Assembly (NCBI GenBank): GCA_003254885.1
Contig: QANT01003053.1
Coordinates: 57,396-121,395, forward strand
From: Purshia tridentata
Taxonomy: Eukaryota > Streptophyta > Magnoliopsida > Rosales > Rosaceae
Length of the DNA: 64,000 nt
Reading direction: 5' to 3'
Part shown: positions 36,131-47,288 of the stretch, piece by piece
Numbering within the stretch: the stretch's first letter is position 1
Layout of the letters: every line of letters starts with the position of its first letter
Position numbers and translations under genes: made by a program
Notes under the pieces: generated by a model
Databases searched by the model: none
What the model saw: the letters and a program-made list of their open reading frames with translations, nothing else
Told to the model about the DNA's origin: nothing

Positions 36131-37513
36131 CTCTCACACGTTGATGGTTCAATCTTTTTAAGGTCGTTTGGTAATGAATACTTTATATATGGCTATAAAC
36201 ACATTGGTGAACCATCTTCCTAGAAAAGCTTGCTACTTTTCCTTTGTAAGCCTATCAACTTGCCGCTGACACCGATTATTTCTTTCTTTCTTTCTTTCTT
36301 CCCTTTTTCTTTTTTCCTCTTTTTATCACTTTTCACTTTCTATCATCTTAGTAGACCACTTGGAATATGCTTCTTTCACAATCTTAGACCAATGAAGGAC
36401 CAGCATCTCCTCCTACTTTGCCGTTCGTAACAGTCAAGTAGTGAACTGCCTTTTGCGTGTTATAGGTTATTCCACACCGCTAAAGCTCTGAAATATCTCT
36501 TAACCAGTGAAGGTTTGAAATATCTTGCCACGCCAGGCCAACCTCATCCACAAGTTTTATCAATAAAGCCAAAAAGTGGCCAAACCACCATCAATAATAT
36601 ATTTCAAATATTAAAGAAAAGGCCAAATATGGGGCACTATTACTATGCTATGCATGTCGAAAACTACAAAACATTGTCCTGACTCCTGAAAGAGGAAGAG
36701 GGAAAAGATAAGGCCGGTGGATTGTGATGGTTCACCAGACTATCACAGCAGGTCACCTTTAACCTTCCACGTGTTTAACACTAGATGATTATCATGGCCT
36801 TAGAAAAAAAAACACTGAAGTGATCATCAACCACCCTTGGCTTTAGAATCTTCATCCAAATCACATCCAAATCTAGCATGCTGTGCAATTGTGCTTGGAC
36901 ATAGAAATAGGCCTATTCACCCCTAAAGAATCAGATTCCAAAATAGGACAATCTGTTTTCATGATGGAAGCAAAGCGCTTGGGCCAGCCCACTAAAGCCA
37001 CTTTGGTTCGGACTGAGTTTTTAGTAACTGGAGAGAGAAGACAACAATCCGTGAAAAGCATGGAAGAGTTTTTTGTCCTTTTTTGTGAATAAGCTGAAAA
37101 CGCAGCAAGTGAAATTCATAGCAGACTGGGCAAATTGAGCCTCTAACAACCTCATCGGTGAAATGGCTCTCTAACAAACGTTAGCATTGATGAATAAACT
37201 AATACATTGAAAGATCTCATTAAACAAAAAAGATCTTTAAAAGCATTGCACAAAACTTCACAAGAAGAACAATAACGTTAACAAGCAATACATCCAAGTG
37301 AAATTTTCAGGGGCTAGAACAAGATAATTGACTGCCAACATCAGCAACTAGCAAAATCTACCAATGCCTGCATGGAATATCCATTGGGAGTATAGACTCT
37401 CTTGCATAATAATTATCTTGGAGCAAGTGATGACCAATTAAAACCCGCCAAATACCCAGAAAATCTCATCCCAAACCTGGAAATTTATTTTCAAAAAGCT
37501 GCAAATCAGTATC
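36131..37513. other. Intergenic DNA with CTTT microsatellite
   Basis: A CTTT repeat of about five units at 36281-36299. Otherwise AT-rich spacer without a supportable gene; the right end is the 3' flank of the mS35 gene. Confidence 0.45.
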
Positions 37514-40065
37514 TCAAGCAGTCACTGTGTTATTTCCTTGCAATCTCATGGTCTTGTTACGCAGCCTCTCCATGAATGCAGGATTTGCTCTTAATCTCTC
37601 CTTGACATATGAAACTCGAGCATCCTCAGCCAGCTTGTTAGCTTTCCCAGCTTCCTCAATGAGGGAGAGAAGAGTCCTAAGGCAATCCTTTCTATTTTCC
37701 TCTCGGTGTTCAAACCTACACCACAAAAAGACAGAAAGACAGAGAGAGAGAGAGAGAGAGAGAGATGTTATTTTCCTTTCCCTGAGAAAATAGTTCATAC
37801 GGAACAAAATCATAACATGGGGAAGAATGTGCAACATACTACTATATGTTGATATATCAATTTCCAAACCTTTATTTATGTTTAAAAGCAATTAATTATT
37901 TCCCCTTAATTACATCACTTGGGTGTATAAATTACACTTGATAAAGTTGATGCACAAATAAATTTCAAACACTCTCTGTTAAGGACCAGTGAAGACAAGA
38001 CAAAAAAATCTTCTCATAAATTCTGCAGGGGCTAGAAACAACAGGAGCAATATTATTAGTGAAAAGTGAAAAATTTAAGGCTCACAACTACATTTTCCAC
38101 CACTCAAACGAGACTAGTGAGACCCTAATTCAGTTTTTGTCATAAGATTCACCATCATGATTACCCTGTTGCCAAGTGCATAAAAATAAATGTTTTTAAC
38201 TCCAATTCCCTGACCACTATTAACCAGTTGCTATGCAGTTGCCTGTTGCCCTTACCTTTCACTAATAACTGTAAGCTCATCTTTCCCTGAATTGTATCGC
38301 TTTCCAGCCAATTCTCTGAGCCGACGGAACTGATGCTTCGAAAGCCCTAATTCTTTCACTGTAACAGACAATTTCACTTTTCTATTCTTGGGGTGCCAAG
38401 CATCACCACCAGGAGCAAAGACTATCCGTGTTTGCCACCTAAGGATTGGCCCTTCGCCTGGTGGGTCATCTAAGTCCTTTTTCATTACAGCATTCTCATC
38501 AAATTTTTGGGGGCCCTCAGCTTCCATCTTCTTCATATGTTCCACAACAATCTCATCTTCGAACTCCTTAAACAACTTGTAAGCTTCTTCAGGTTGAAGC
38601 TCCCCTCTTTCACACATATCCCCTAGGTCATTGAACTTCTCCTCTACCTTCATTTTAACGTCATCTGTAAAAGACAAAATTGCATTACAGAAATTCTAAA
38701 ATTCCAATTTAAACCAAAACATGTAAAATCCATGACATTGAAGCAGTTTGGTACTATATATGTCTATGTTACAAACCAGGGATATGCTTGACAAATAAAG
38801 TTTGGATGCCCTGAAAATTAGTCTTTGAGAAAGATATAGCCATGTACTACTAACAAAAAAACTATTGCAATAATGTCAACATAAATAAATTACAGTTACA
38901 ATGGACAGCAAAAACACCAAAATAAACAGAAAGGGTAACACACAAACATCCAATATTTCACAACAGGAAAATTTTTTTCAAAAGGGGAATGGACTTGCAG
39001 AAAATAGAGCATCATACAAAATGGAGTAACTAGACAAAAAGGAAATACCTGGCAGGAGCTTGTCCCAGTTAACCATATCCTCAAGAATTGCCTCACACTC
39101 TTTTGTATCCTTCATAACCCCGTGCTTAACCGCATCCTCAACAATATCATCCCACTTCTTGTCATCCATGTTGAAGTACTCATCTTTCACCATCTTCTTC
39201 TTGATTACATCTTTTACATCATACAAGTCATCAATCTCTTCGTCAGTGTCATGCATTTCCTCAAAATCTGATTCAAACTCTTTGTCCTTAACATCGTCCA
39301 ATGGCTGCATTTGCAGCTCATCTATCAGTTCATCATCCGTTTCCTCGTGCTTCTTAACCAATCTCCTCTGCAGAATTGCTTCGAGGATTGACGGGAGCGC
39401 CTCCTCGTCACCCTTAAAGTATTTCTCTATCCGCGTTTTCAGCTCTATGAACCCAAAAAACAAATTATCAACAAAGTCGCAATTTAAATATGCAAATTGA
39501 AATCCTTGTTATCTCTACAAAGTAAAAGGGAAATGTGTTATATTGTAAATAATTTGGACGCTTAAAAGACACATAAGTCACTGAAAACTTAACAACTTTT
39601 GCCTTCCCTCGCACTAACCAGAAACTCAATTAGCCAAAAAAATTCCAATAATTCCATATTCTTCTTATCAAATGGCAAACATTTCAGACTAGAAACCCAA
39701 AAATCCAAAAAAAAAAGAAATCAAGTTTGTTTTCTTTTTCTTTTATTTTCTTAGTATCCAAACAGAGGGTCAAGCATAAAATTAGATTGAAATCTTGAAA
39801 AAAAAGTTTTTGGGTCACCTTTATTATTGATGTCCTGGACGTCAATGGAGGCATCTTTTTTGTTGGGTTGGGTCAAGCTCGACTCAGGAGAAGAAGTAGA
39901 GCTTTCAGCGGACGAATCGTCTTCAGTGGAGAAAAGCCTGAGTAGGGACCGAGTCGAAGCGGCGAGTGGGACGAGTGAGGGGATAGGGTTTGGGTTGCTT
40001 GTGGGAGGGGAGAGAAGATGATTGCGAGCGTAGAGAGAGACATTTCTCAGCAGAGTTCGTCTCAT
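37514..40065 (-). CDS. Mitochondrial ribosomal small-subunit protein mS35 (S24/S35), 417 aa
   Basis: Four exons, in transcript order: 40065-39819, 39444-39049, 38664-38256, 37715-37514; the phases close. The Arg-rich, acid-free leader (MRRTLLRNVSLYARNHLL, to about residue 45) is a mitochondrial presequence. Exon 2 encodes a strongly acidic region (EETDDELIDEL, DFEEMHDTDEEIDDLYD). Exon 3 has the core of the mS35 family (GPILRWQTRIVFAPGGDAWHPKNRKVKLSVTV, given by its first and last words), followed by LGLSKHQFRRLRELAGKRYN, and exon 4 a basic helical tail. It should be part of the small subunit of the mitochondrial ribosome. A telo-box (AAACCCTAG, minus strand, 40081-40089) just before the ATG is typical of translation genes. 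Intact; a truncated copy lies 1.6 kb upstream. Confidence 0.9.
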
Positions 40066-40080
40066 GGTTCTCTACTCTCT

Positions 40081-40089
40081 CTAGGGTTT
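40081..40089 (-). promoter_or_regulatory. Telo-box upstream of mS35
   Basis: AAACCCTAG on the minus strand, 16 bases before the ATG. Telo-boxes are common in plant ribosomal-protein and translation-related promoters. Confidence 0.55.
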
Positions 40090-40228
40090 ATCTAAGGTTC
40101 GGTTTTTGAGTTTCAGAGGGGATTTTGTCTGGTTGCCCCTTTCACATTTCCTGAGTTTTCAGAGCCAAAAAATAATAATAATTCATTTTCTGAGGATGTC
40201 TGCTGCAAAATGTGTTTGTTAAAAAAAA

Positions 40229-40603
40229 GGCTTTTTTACGCAAATACTACCTGAATTATAAGAGGTGTGTTTTCGTACCACTAAAAATTTTTTTTTTACC
40301 ATTTATCACCTGAAATTATCAATATGTGCTAATGTGGCATCTGCAGTTAATTTTTCTGTTAAATCATTAACTTTTTTCTCAAATTTTCAAATTTTCCCTT
40401 AAAAATTTTTTGTTTTTCTTAATTATACTTAAAGGCAAATTTAGAAATTGAAGAAAAAAATTGATGATTTAACAGAAAAATTGACTATAGATGCCACATT
40501 GTCACATATTGATAATTTCAGGTGATAAATAATAAAAAAAAAAGTTTGGGTAATACAAGAACACACCCCTTATAATTCAGATGGTATTTACGTTAAAAAA
40601 CCC
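40229..40603. mobile_element. 375-bp fold-back MITE with long inverted arms
   Basis: The two ends (GGCTTTTTTACGCAAATACT; right end inverted GGGTTTTTTAACGTAAATAC) are the start of inverted arms of about 140 bases. Shared words include CTGAATTATAAG, TTTATCACCTGAAATTATC, AATGTGGCATCT and TTTTTCTGTTAAATCAT. Arm identity is about 85% by eye. Poly-A runs of eight or more flank both ends, so a target duplication of A8-9 is possible but not provable. It has no coding capacity and differs in sequence from the elements at 10.2 and 24.8 kb. Confidence 0.8.
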
Positions 40604-41643
40604 AAAAAAAAAAAAAAATCTATTTGCTAGACAAGTGAGGAAATAAGAAAGGGCACAAATGATACTTTTAATTCCTATACTTTCAAAAAAATTTCACTTT
40701 GATCATACATTCAGTTATGTACTTTCAATGCCAAACTAAATGTGTTCAATGACGAATAAAAGCTTAAATAAATATTTAGGTATAAAATGTTCGAAATATC
40801 ATTCATGTGCTCTAAATTTTTTTCAAAAATTTAAATGAGATTCATGATTTGGATTTAATTGTTAACTTATTAAAAGTAATGATATTGTCAAAATTAAAAC
40901 AACATAATCAAAATGTAAATTTCATGAAAATACAAAGATCAAAAATGTCATTTGGCCATAAAAAAGTGAACAAGGATAAAATTTCGTGTGAACTTACTTT
41001 TTTTTTTTCTATCAAAAATTACTTTAGGTGGGCCGGCCCATCTGGCATGGGTGGTTTTCACATGCTTATGCTTATTCAGTACTTGTACCCATCACTAGCT
41101 AGCTGCCTATAGGACTGCTCAAACAAGAAGCAGCTTATTATGCAACTAGTGCACTGCAAAATATATGCTTCAAAGACTTGAGTTTTACAAAGGTGCCTTT
41201 TAATGTAGTCCTAAACCTCCAAAGACAATGTAAACAAACAGTATCAACCATAAAAAACCCCTGAATTGCAAGGGCTCTTTTCTTCTCTTCTCTTTGGTTC
41301 TAAATTGCTAGGCATCTCCAAGTGCCAAAGTTTTCGAAATGACGGGATCAATATGCACATATAGAACAAAACACCTTGTATGAAACTCAGCTGTTAACCT
41401 TACTGCTGCTATGTTCCCAAAAATTACATTATAAATCATATAAACACTTTATCTTTGAGCAGAAAAGTGAGTAGTTTTGCAAATGCGCAAGTATATAACC
41501 TAAGATCATCAAAACAGAGACCATGAGGACCTAAATCAAAAGAATTTTTCACAAACTAAATCATCAACTGCATTTGATAAAGTGAACACCAGTTGCCTGC
41601 CTGTAGTGACCATATAAAACATATCTATCTTGCATGATGCAAA
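40604..41643. other. Intergenic DNA between mS35 and its truncated copy
   Basis: AT-rich. I searched for remnants of mS35 exons 3 and 4 that would complete the truncated copy and recognised none. Confidence 0.45.
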
Positions 41644-42560
41644 TTACTTATCCTTCAGCACATCATCATCCATTGCATCAGACAAATCATTAATTTCCTC
41701 ATCACTCTCATACAAATCATCGAGATCAGATTCAAACTCTTCGTCCTCATCGTCACTCAGCAGGCCCCTTCTCTTCCCGTGAATTTCTCTCATCAATTTC
41801 TTATCAGTCTCTTCATGCTTCCCTGTTAGCTTCCTCTTCAAAATCGATTCAAAGATTAATGGTATTGCCTCCTCATTCCCTCGAAAGTAGCTCTCAATCT
41901 GCATTTTCAGTTCTGAAACCGAAACATACAAGGATCAGATTATCAATACGAACCCCAACACCAAGAAAAATGTCATATTGATTAAGAAATCATAAATTTT
42001 AAATTTTGTCGCAAGGTACAACATCACTGCTAATGTTGCAAGATCAAAACTTTAACCAGAGTACAAAATGAGTTTAAAACCCAGAAAATTAAATTAAAAA
42101 TAAAAATAACTCTAACCCAGAAAGCCATGAACTCAACATACTCAAACTGTTTTCCAAGCCATGGATAATGTAAACTGCAAGTAATTAAACCCCTCCGAGA
42201 AAAAGTAAAACAGCTGAATCATACAACTTGAGATTGTCATTTCCGAACCCAAGTTTTCAAGAAAATTGCAAATAATTCATGATTTGTGAGCAACCAGACA
42301 GACCCTGTGATTGAAGCCCTAAATCTCAAATTTTCTATTTCTCAGAAAATTCTAATACCTTCGTTACTGACATCATCCTCAGCATCATTGGAAAAGGCTT
42401 TGTTATGTGATTCAGACTCGGTCGAGTAGAAGCTAAGTCTAAGCCGAGTCGAAGCGGCGAGTGGGCCAATGTTGGAAGTAGGTCTGGGATTGTAGCAGGG
42501 AGGAGAGAGAAGACGAGTGCGAACGTAGAGAGAGACATTTCTAAGCAAAGCTCGTTTCAT
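41644..42560 (-). pseudogene. Truncated duplicate of mS35 (exons 1-2 only)
   Basis: Two exons, 42560-42359 and 41912-41644, keep the same splice phase as mS35 exons 1-2 and give a 156-aa frame. The presequence (MKRALLRNVSLYVRTRLLSPP) and the start of exon 2 (ELKMQIESYFRGNEEAIPLI, KHEETDKKL) are clearly homologous to the intact gene at 37514-40065. After the acidic stretch (DDEDEEFESDLDDLYESDEEINDLSD) the frame stops, so the ribosome-binding core of exons 3-4 is missing. I see no internal frameshift, and a telo-box (42594-42602, minus) is kept. It could therefore still be transcribed and make a short acidic mitochondrial protein. I call it a pseudogene because the core is absent; expression is undetermined. 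Confidence 0.75.
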
Positions 42561-42570
42561 CGTTCTTCTT

Positions 42571-43030
42571 CTTAGGGGTTTTGGCTCTGGTCGCTAGGGT
42601 TTACAGGGCCGGGTATTGAATTTTATTAATTCGAATTCTCACGTAATCTTATGTTTTTTTGGTCTCACTCTACCCCCCTAATAATATATTATGTGTATCA
42701 CTTTACTCTATTCCATCGTAACATTGGTTTAAGATACTTAGAGCATCTTCAAAAGGCTCTTCAAATGAATAATTCTTCATTTTTAGAAAAGAGAGAAGAG
42801 CATTTTGGGCTCCAAAAAACCCTTCAAAATGAATCTTAATTTGACAATTCAATATTCTTAGGGGTTTTGGCTCTGGTCGCTAGGGTTTAAAGGGCCGGGT
42901 ATTGAATTTTATTAATTCGAATTCTCACGTAATCTTATGTTTTTTTTGGTCTCACTCTACCCCCCTAATAATATATTATGTATATATCACTTTACTCTAT
43001 TCCGTCGTAACATTGGTTTAAGATACTTAG
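42571..43030. repeat. Tandem direct duplication (about 172 bp) in the promoter of the truncated mS35 copy
   Basis: 42571-42741 and 42857-43030 are about 96-97% identical by eye (both begin CTTAGGGGTTTTGGCTCTGG and end AAGATACTTAG). They differ by a few substitutions, one extra T and a TATA insertion. Each contains a telo-box-like CTAGGGTTTA. The 115-base spacer (42742-42856) starts AGCATCTTCAAAAGGCTCTTC and may be a separate small insertion. Confidence 0.9.
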
Positions 43031-46000
43031 TTGATGTCTACGTGGGTAATAGTCATTTCGTACACATTTGATTATTTAAACACTCACCTTTAAACATAAG
43101 CTGAAATAGTGAGTTCTATAAAGTCACTTAAGCTTATGCGCAATCGTACAATCTTTTTTACAAGTACTTTGATCTTATGTGCGAGAGGTATGACTACATT
43201 CGATCCCCATGGAACCTTGCAACCAAGATTTGGCATGGTATGTGATTTGGGTACAATGAGATTGTTTAAAGCAACAATCTATGTCTAAGGTTTTGGTTGA
43301 CGGAGGTAAAGGTTAAAGATGATGGTGATGGAAAAGAGTGGAGTGTGAAGATGAAAACGGTGGTGTATGTAAGTGGAGCCAGCTGGTGGTAAAAAGAATC
43401 ATGGGGGGTGTGGAGAGAAAACATGTTTTTAAAAATAAGATGGTCTTTATGATCTTTTTGCCATGGAATATAAATGTTTTTTACTGAATTAAAAATAGAA
43501 TAGCCAACTTAGTAGCTTAAGTGGTTGGAATAGCTCTTATTTATGACATTTAATATCTTCTAATTAAAAAAATATCTTCCAATCAATGTGGCATCACTCA
43601 CAGTCACTCACTTTCTTCTTCTTCACATGACACATTGACATCACTCTTTAATATTAAAAATTGATGGAAGTTGGGCAATTCTGTATTAATGAATGATGAG
43701 GCATGAAAATGGCTAATCCTTAGGAATTAAGAGCAATGAGAGATTTAATAAAGCCAAACATGACTGTTCTTCAATTCACATTAATGTCTTTCAAATAATG
43801 AAAATTTAAATCGCAACCTCGTATTCACTTAAATCTCTCTTTTCTAATTTTAATTGTCTTTTAACATTTTAAATGAATGTTATTCTCTAGCATAGTCCTA
43901 TAATTCATTCTTTAATTGTTTTAGATAGTTATAATTTTTAGAATTAAAGCAGTGAAAATATGAGTAATATTAGTTGGGGTGCCTCAGCCTTTTAAGCTTC
44001 ATAGATGGGCAAGATGTTGCTTTTTTTTAATGGAGTGTTTTGACCGCGAAAAGTGCTTTTTAAGCTTTTTGAAAACAACGAAAGGTGGAAAATGAGCATG
44101 GGCTTATAGATATACGCGTAATGACGAATCAGCTAAGAAAAGCAGCGATGGTGATTGGTGCGTTCCCTCAAAGCCGATTACCGCTTTGACAATTGACTTT
44201 TCTTTGCTTCCACTCTTCTTTCTATATTTTCTGCTTTAGTGTTACTCGTACAAGTGAGTTAGACCGAGTAAAGCACACCGTTTTTACATTAGAAAACAAT
44301 AATTTACTGTATGAGTCACAAAAATATTGCTCGTACAATTAACAAAAATATTGTATGCAATAATACAACGAAACCTGCATTACAAATCCAATAATAAAAT
44401 TTGGAGATAAATTTAGGTGGTTTGTTCCACTGTCTTATCATGTTATCAATGACCTGCTAAATAAGAAATTATGTGTATAAAATATGTTAACGTAACATTA
44501 TTTTATACTTGTAATGCATAGTGTGTATATTCTCAAAATATAATATGTATTAGAAAGTACAAATTCTAATACAATGATATGATAAGACTGTCTCTTTAAA
44601 AATAAGCTGTAAATTTAGAAATATTATATTCAAGGCTCGCCAAATGTAAAGTTTGTTATATTGATGAGAGATCATAAAATTTGTTCTTGCTATGAAAACG
44701 TATAAAATAATATTTATATAATTATGACAAAAAGAAAGACAAAATAATGATTTTTTCTTGTTTGCAAAGAATAGTTCTGAAAAGCTTAATATTGTCTGTC
44801 CCAATGACAAAATAATGAAAGCAAAAGCTTTGAACCCGTAATTTGTGGTGAAGTGCTTGAGAAATGGCAAACCTCATTTCATTGTTGACTGGTTGCTTTG
44901 GACTTTTTTTTTTTGGGTAAGAGTTGCTTTGGACATTTTCACTATGTATTTGTTTGGAGTTTGGACCCACTCAACCACATTCAGAATCTTCGACAGCCAT
45001 TTTTATTGGATTAGGCAAATAAATAGTGTTTAATTTTCAGTTATATTATATATAATACAATAATGATTTCATGAATGCAAAGTAAAAAATAAAATTAATT
45101 AAATAGGATAATGGAGACAGCTTGAGTTCATTTACTTAGGACATCCGTTGGTGTTGGGATGCCAGCCAGACAATGAAATTAATGAGCCTATTAATTAAAT
45201 AAATTAAAGAATTGAAGAACACAACACAATGAGTGAAAAATCAATGTCATTATAATATTATATAATACTTTAACAGGTACTTTTACTTACTTTCTTTTGT
45301 TTAATCTGCACTCAACTGAACTCGTGGACTTGGAGTCACGGGGTGGGCTTCTAAGATGCCATGGAAAATTCTCTCAATTTTTTATTTTTTATTTTTTAAA
45401 AGGAAGGGATGGATTTCTAATAAATTAATAATTGCCTTAATTTAGGATAAATTATATATTAGGTTGCTATGGGATCCCTCCCACATCCTACAAGGCTTTG
45501 TGGCAATTTTCAACACAAAAGAAAATAGAGAAAGATTAAGAATTTGATCTCTTTTAATATAACAAATAAATAAATTAAGTACTGGATTAAGAATTTCATT
45601 AGCTGGTATGAAACTTTGAGGATTAGTGGATTGCTTTGTATTTTTTTCATCCAAGAGCCATTTTATAGGGTCTACTTAATCTTATGGCCAAAAACGTATG
45701 AATTTAAGTACTGGATTTAATGTCACGCAACCAAGAGAAAATACTACTATTAAAGAAATATATTTCTTATTATTTTCTGTATTTATACATCTTAGCATTA
45801 ATTAGAAGCACCATAAAGCCAGGGCCATGACTCCTATCATTTATAATCATGTGAGGGTTGGTCCATGTGTATAACCCATCAGGGTTTGATATAATTAAAG
45901 AAGATAATTCATTTCAATGTAGTTAAAACAAAAAGTGTCATTTATCAGTAAATTATAAAATCCAAAACATACATGCTCTCTCTCTCTCTCACACACACAC

Positions 46001-47288
46001 ACACAATACAAGTAATATTCTATTTTGCTGTTTCATGGTTATTATCATGACAAAAATGGAAAAAATAAGATGAAGAGAAAATTAAATAGAAAATTCAGTA
46101 CATTGCAGGAGAGATTTTGTCATTTATTAGGGTGCCATTTTCATGTTATAAATAGTTGAATAATGACATTTCAGTCGGTTTTAGATAAATATGACTAAGC
46201 ATCCTTATTATAGCATATTCATTATTAAAGATTAAAGAAGTAATGAGGTTGAATGGTTAGGTAGGGTAATATATCATCAAACCAAATTGAGAATGTCCAT
46301 ATATCTTTACTGGATATTTATTAATTAATAACCATATAGTTTTTTATTTACTTGGAAAAATAAAATAGTTACAATAATGAAACTATTTAGTTTCATTATC
46401 GTTTATACATAACCATGATCACAGAGGAATGGGGGTTACCTAAAATTGAACACAGAGAGGCAGCATGGGGGGGACCCCCCCTCCCCCCCAACAGTGGATG
46501 CTTGACACTGAAAAAGTTTAAACATGCCTCAGGCTTCAGTCAAAGTTAGAACAACTTCTCACACTCACATGATTACGAGTACTATTTGGGTTAAATACTG
46601 TATACTACTTGCCAAAGCCTAGGTATGAAATAATCAAACATGATTTAAGTGTAAGTAACTGTGTAACATATGTAATCCCTGTTACTGCTACATTGTGATG
46701 AAGTTTGACCTTGTGATTTCCCACTGGGGCCCTTCCATTTGCTGACCACAGATCTGACTCTGTCTGTCTCCGAGCCTCAAACCACTCCACAAAGCGACAG
46801 AGAAAAACAGAGATCAAATGAACCACTACTGCTTTGTTTTTGGGTTTCTATGCCATGTCCAAATGAATGACCCGTCTTTCTTTTTGGGATAAGTAAGCAT
46901 CAGCTGGCTTGAAAAAAGCAAAAGAAATGAAAAGAAAACAAAGCAAAGTTGAAATTTACTGAGATTTCAGAGGCGCTGTGTCTGCACTGTTTGATGGCAT
47001 ATACCCTCAAAATCCAACAACAAGACAAAGTATAGCCCACCTAACCAATCCACAAAAGGAACACCCCTACAATAACAATTCATTTAATCCAAATGAATCC
47101 AAATAAATAAATAAAAGAAGCTATTGGAAAAGAAAAATCAAAATCTATTATTTATTCTCTCCACTAAAATTCACTACCCCCACCCCTCCTCTCAAAACTC
47201 GAATCAACTCCCTTGCATTCCATTTCATTATTCTTTCTCTCAAAACCAAACCAAAGTTGGTCTCTTTTTCTCTCTCTCTCTAGGAACC
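43031..47288. other. Gene-free 4.2-kb region and RING gene promoter
   Basis: No supportable exon or RNA gene over this long AT-rich stretch. It contains TC/CA microsatellites at 45976-46004 and a G7-A-C7-T-C7 block at 46467-46489. The last part, from about 47120, is a pyrimidine-rich leader for the RING gene (CTCTCTCTCTC just before the ATG). Confidence 0.5.
46467..46489. repeat. G7-A-C7-T-C7 block
   Basis: Seven G, A, seven C, T, seven C. The first two runs can pair as a tight hairpin; the two C runs alone are too few for an i-motif. Confidence 0.85.

Noticed and set aside
47124-47288. Earlier in-frame ATG for the RING gene
   Set aside because: The added 55 residues translate a pyrimidine-rich leader; the ATG at 47289 has better context and family fit.
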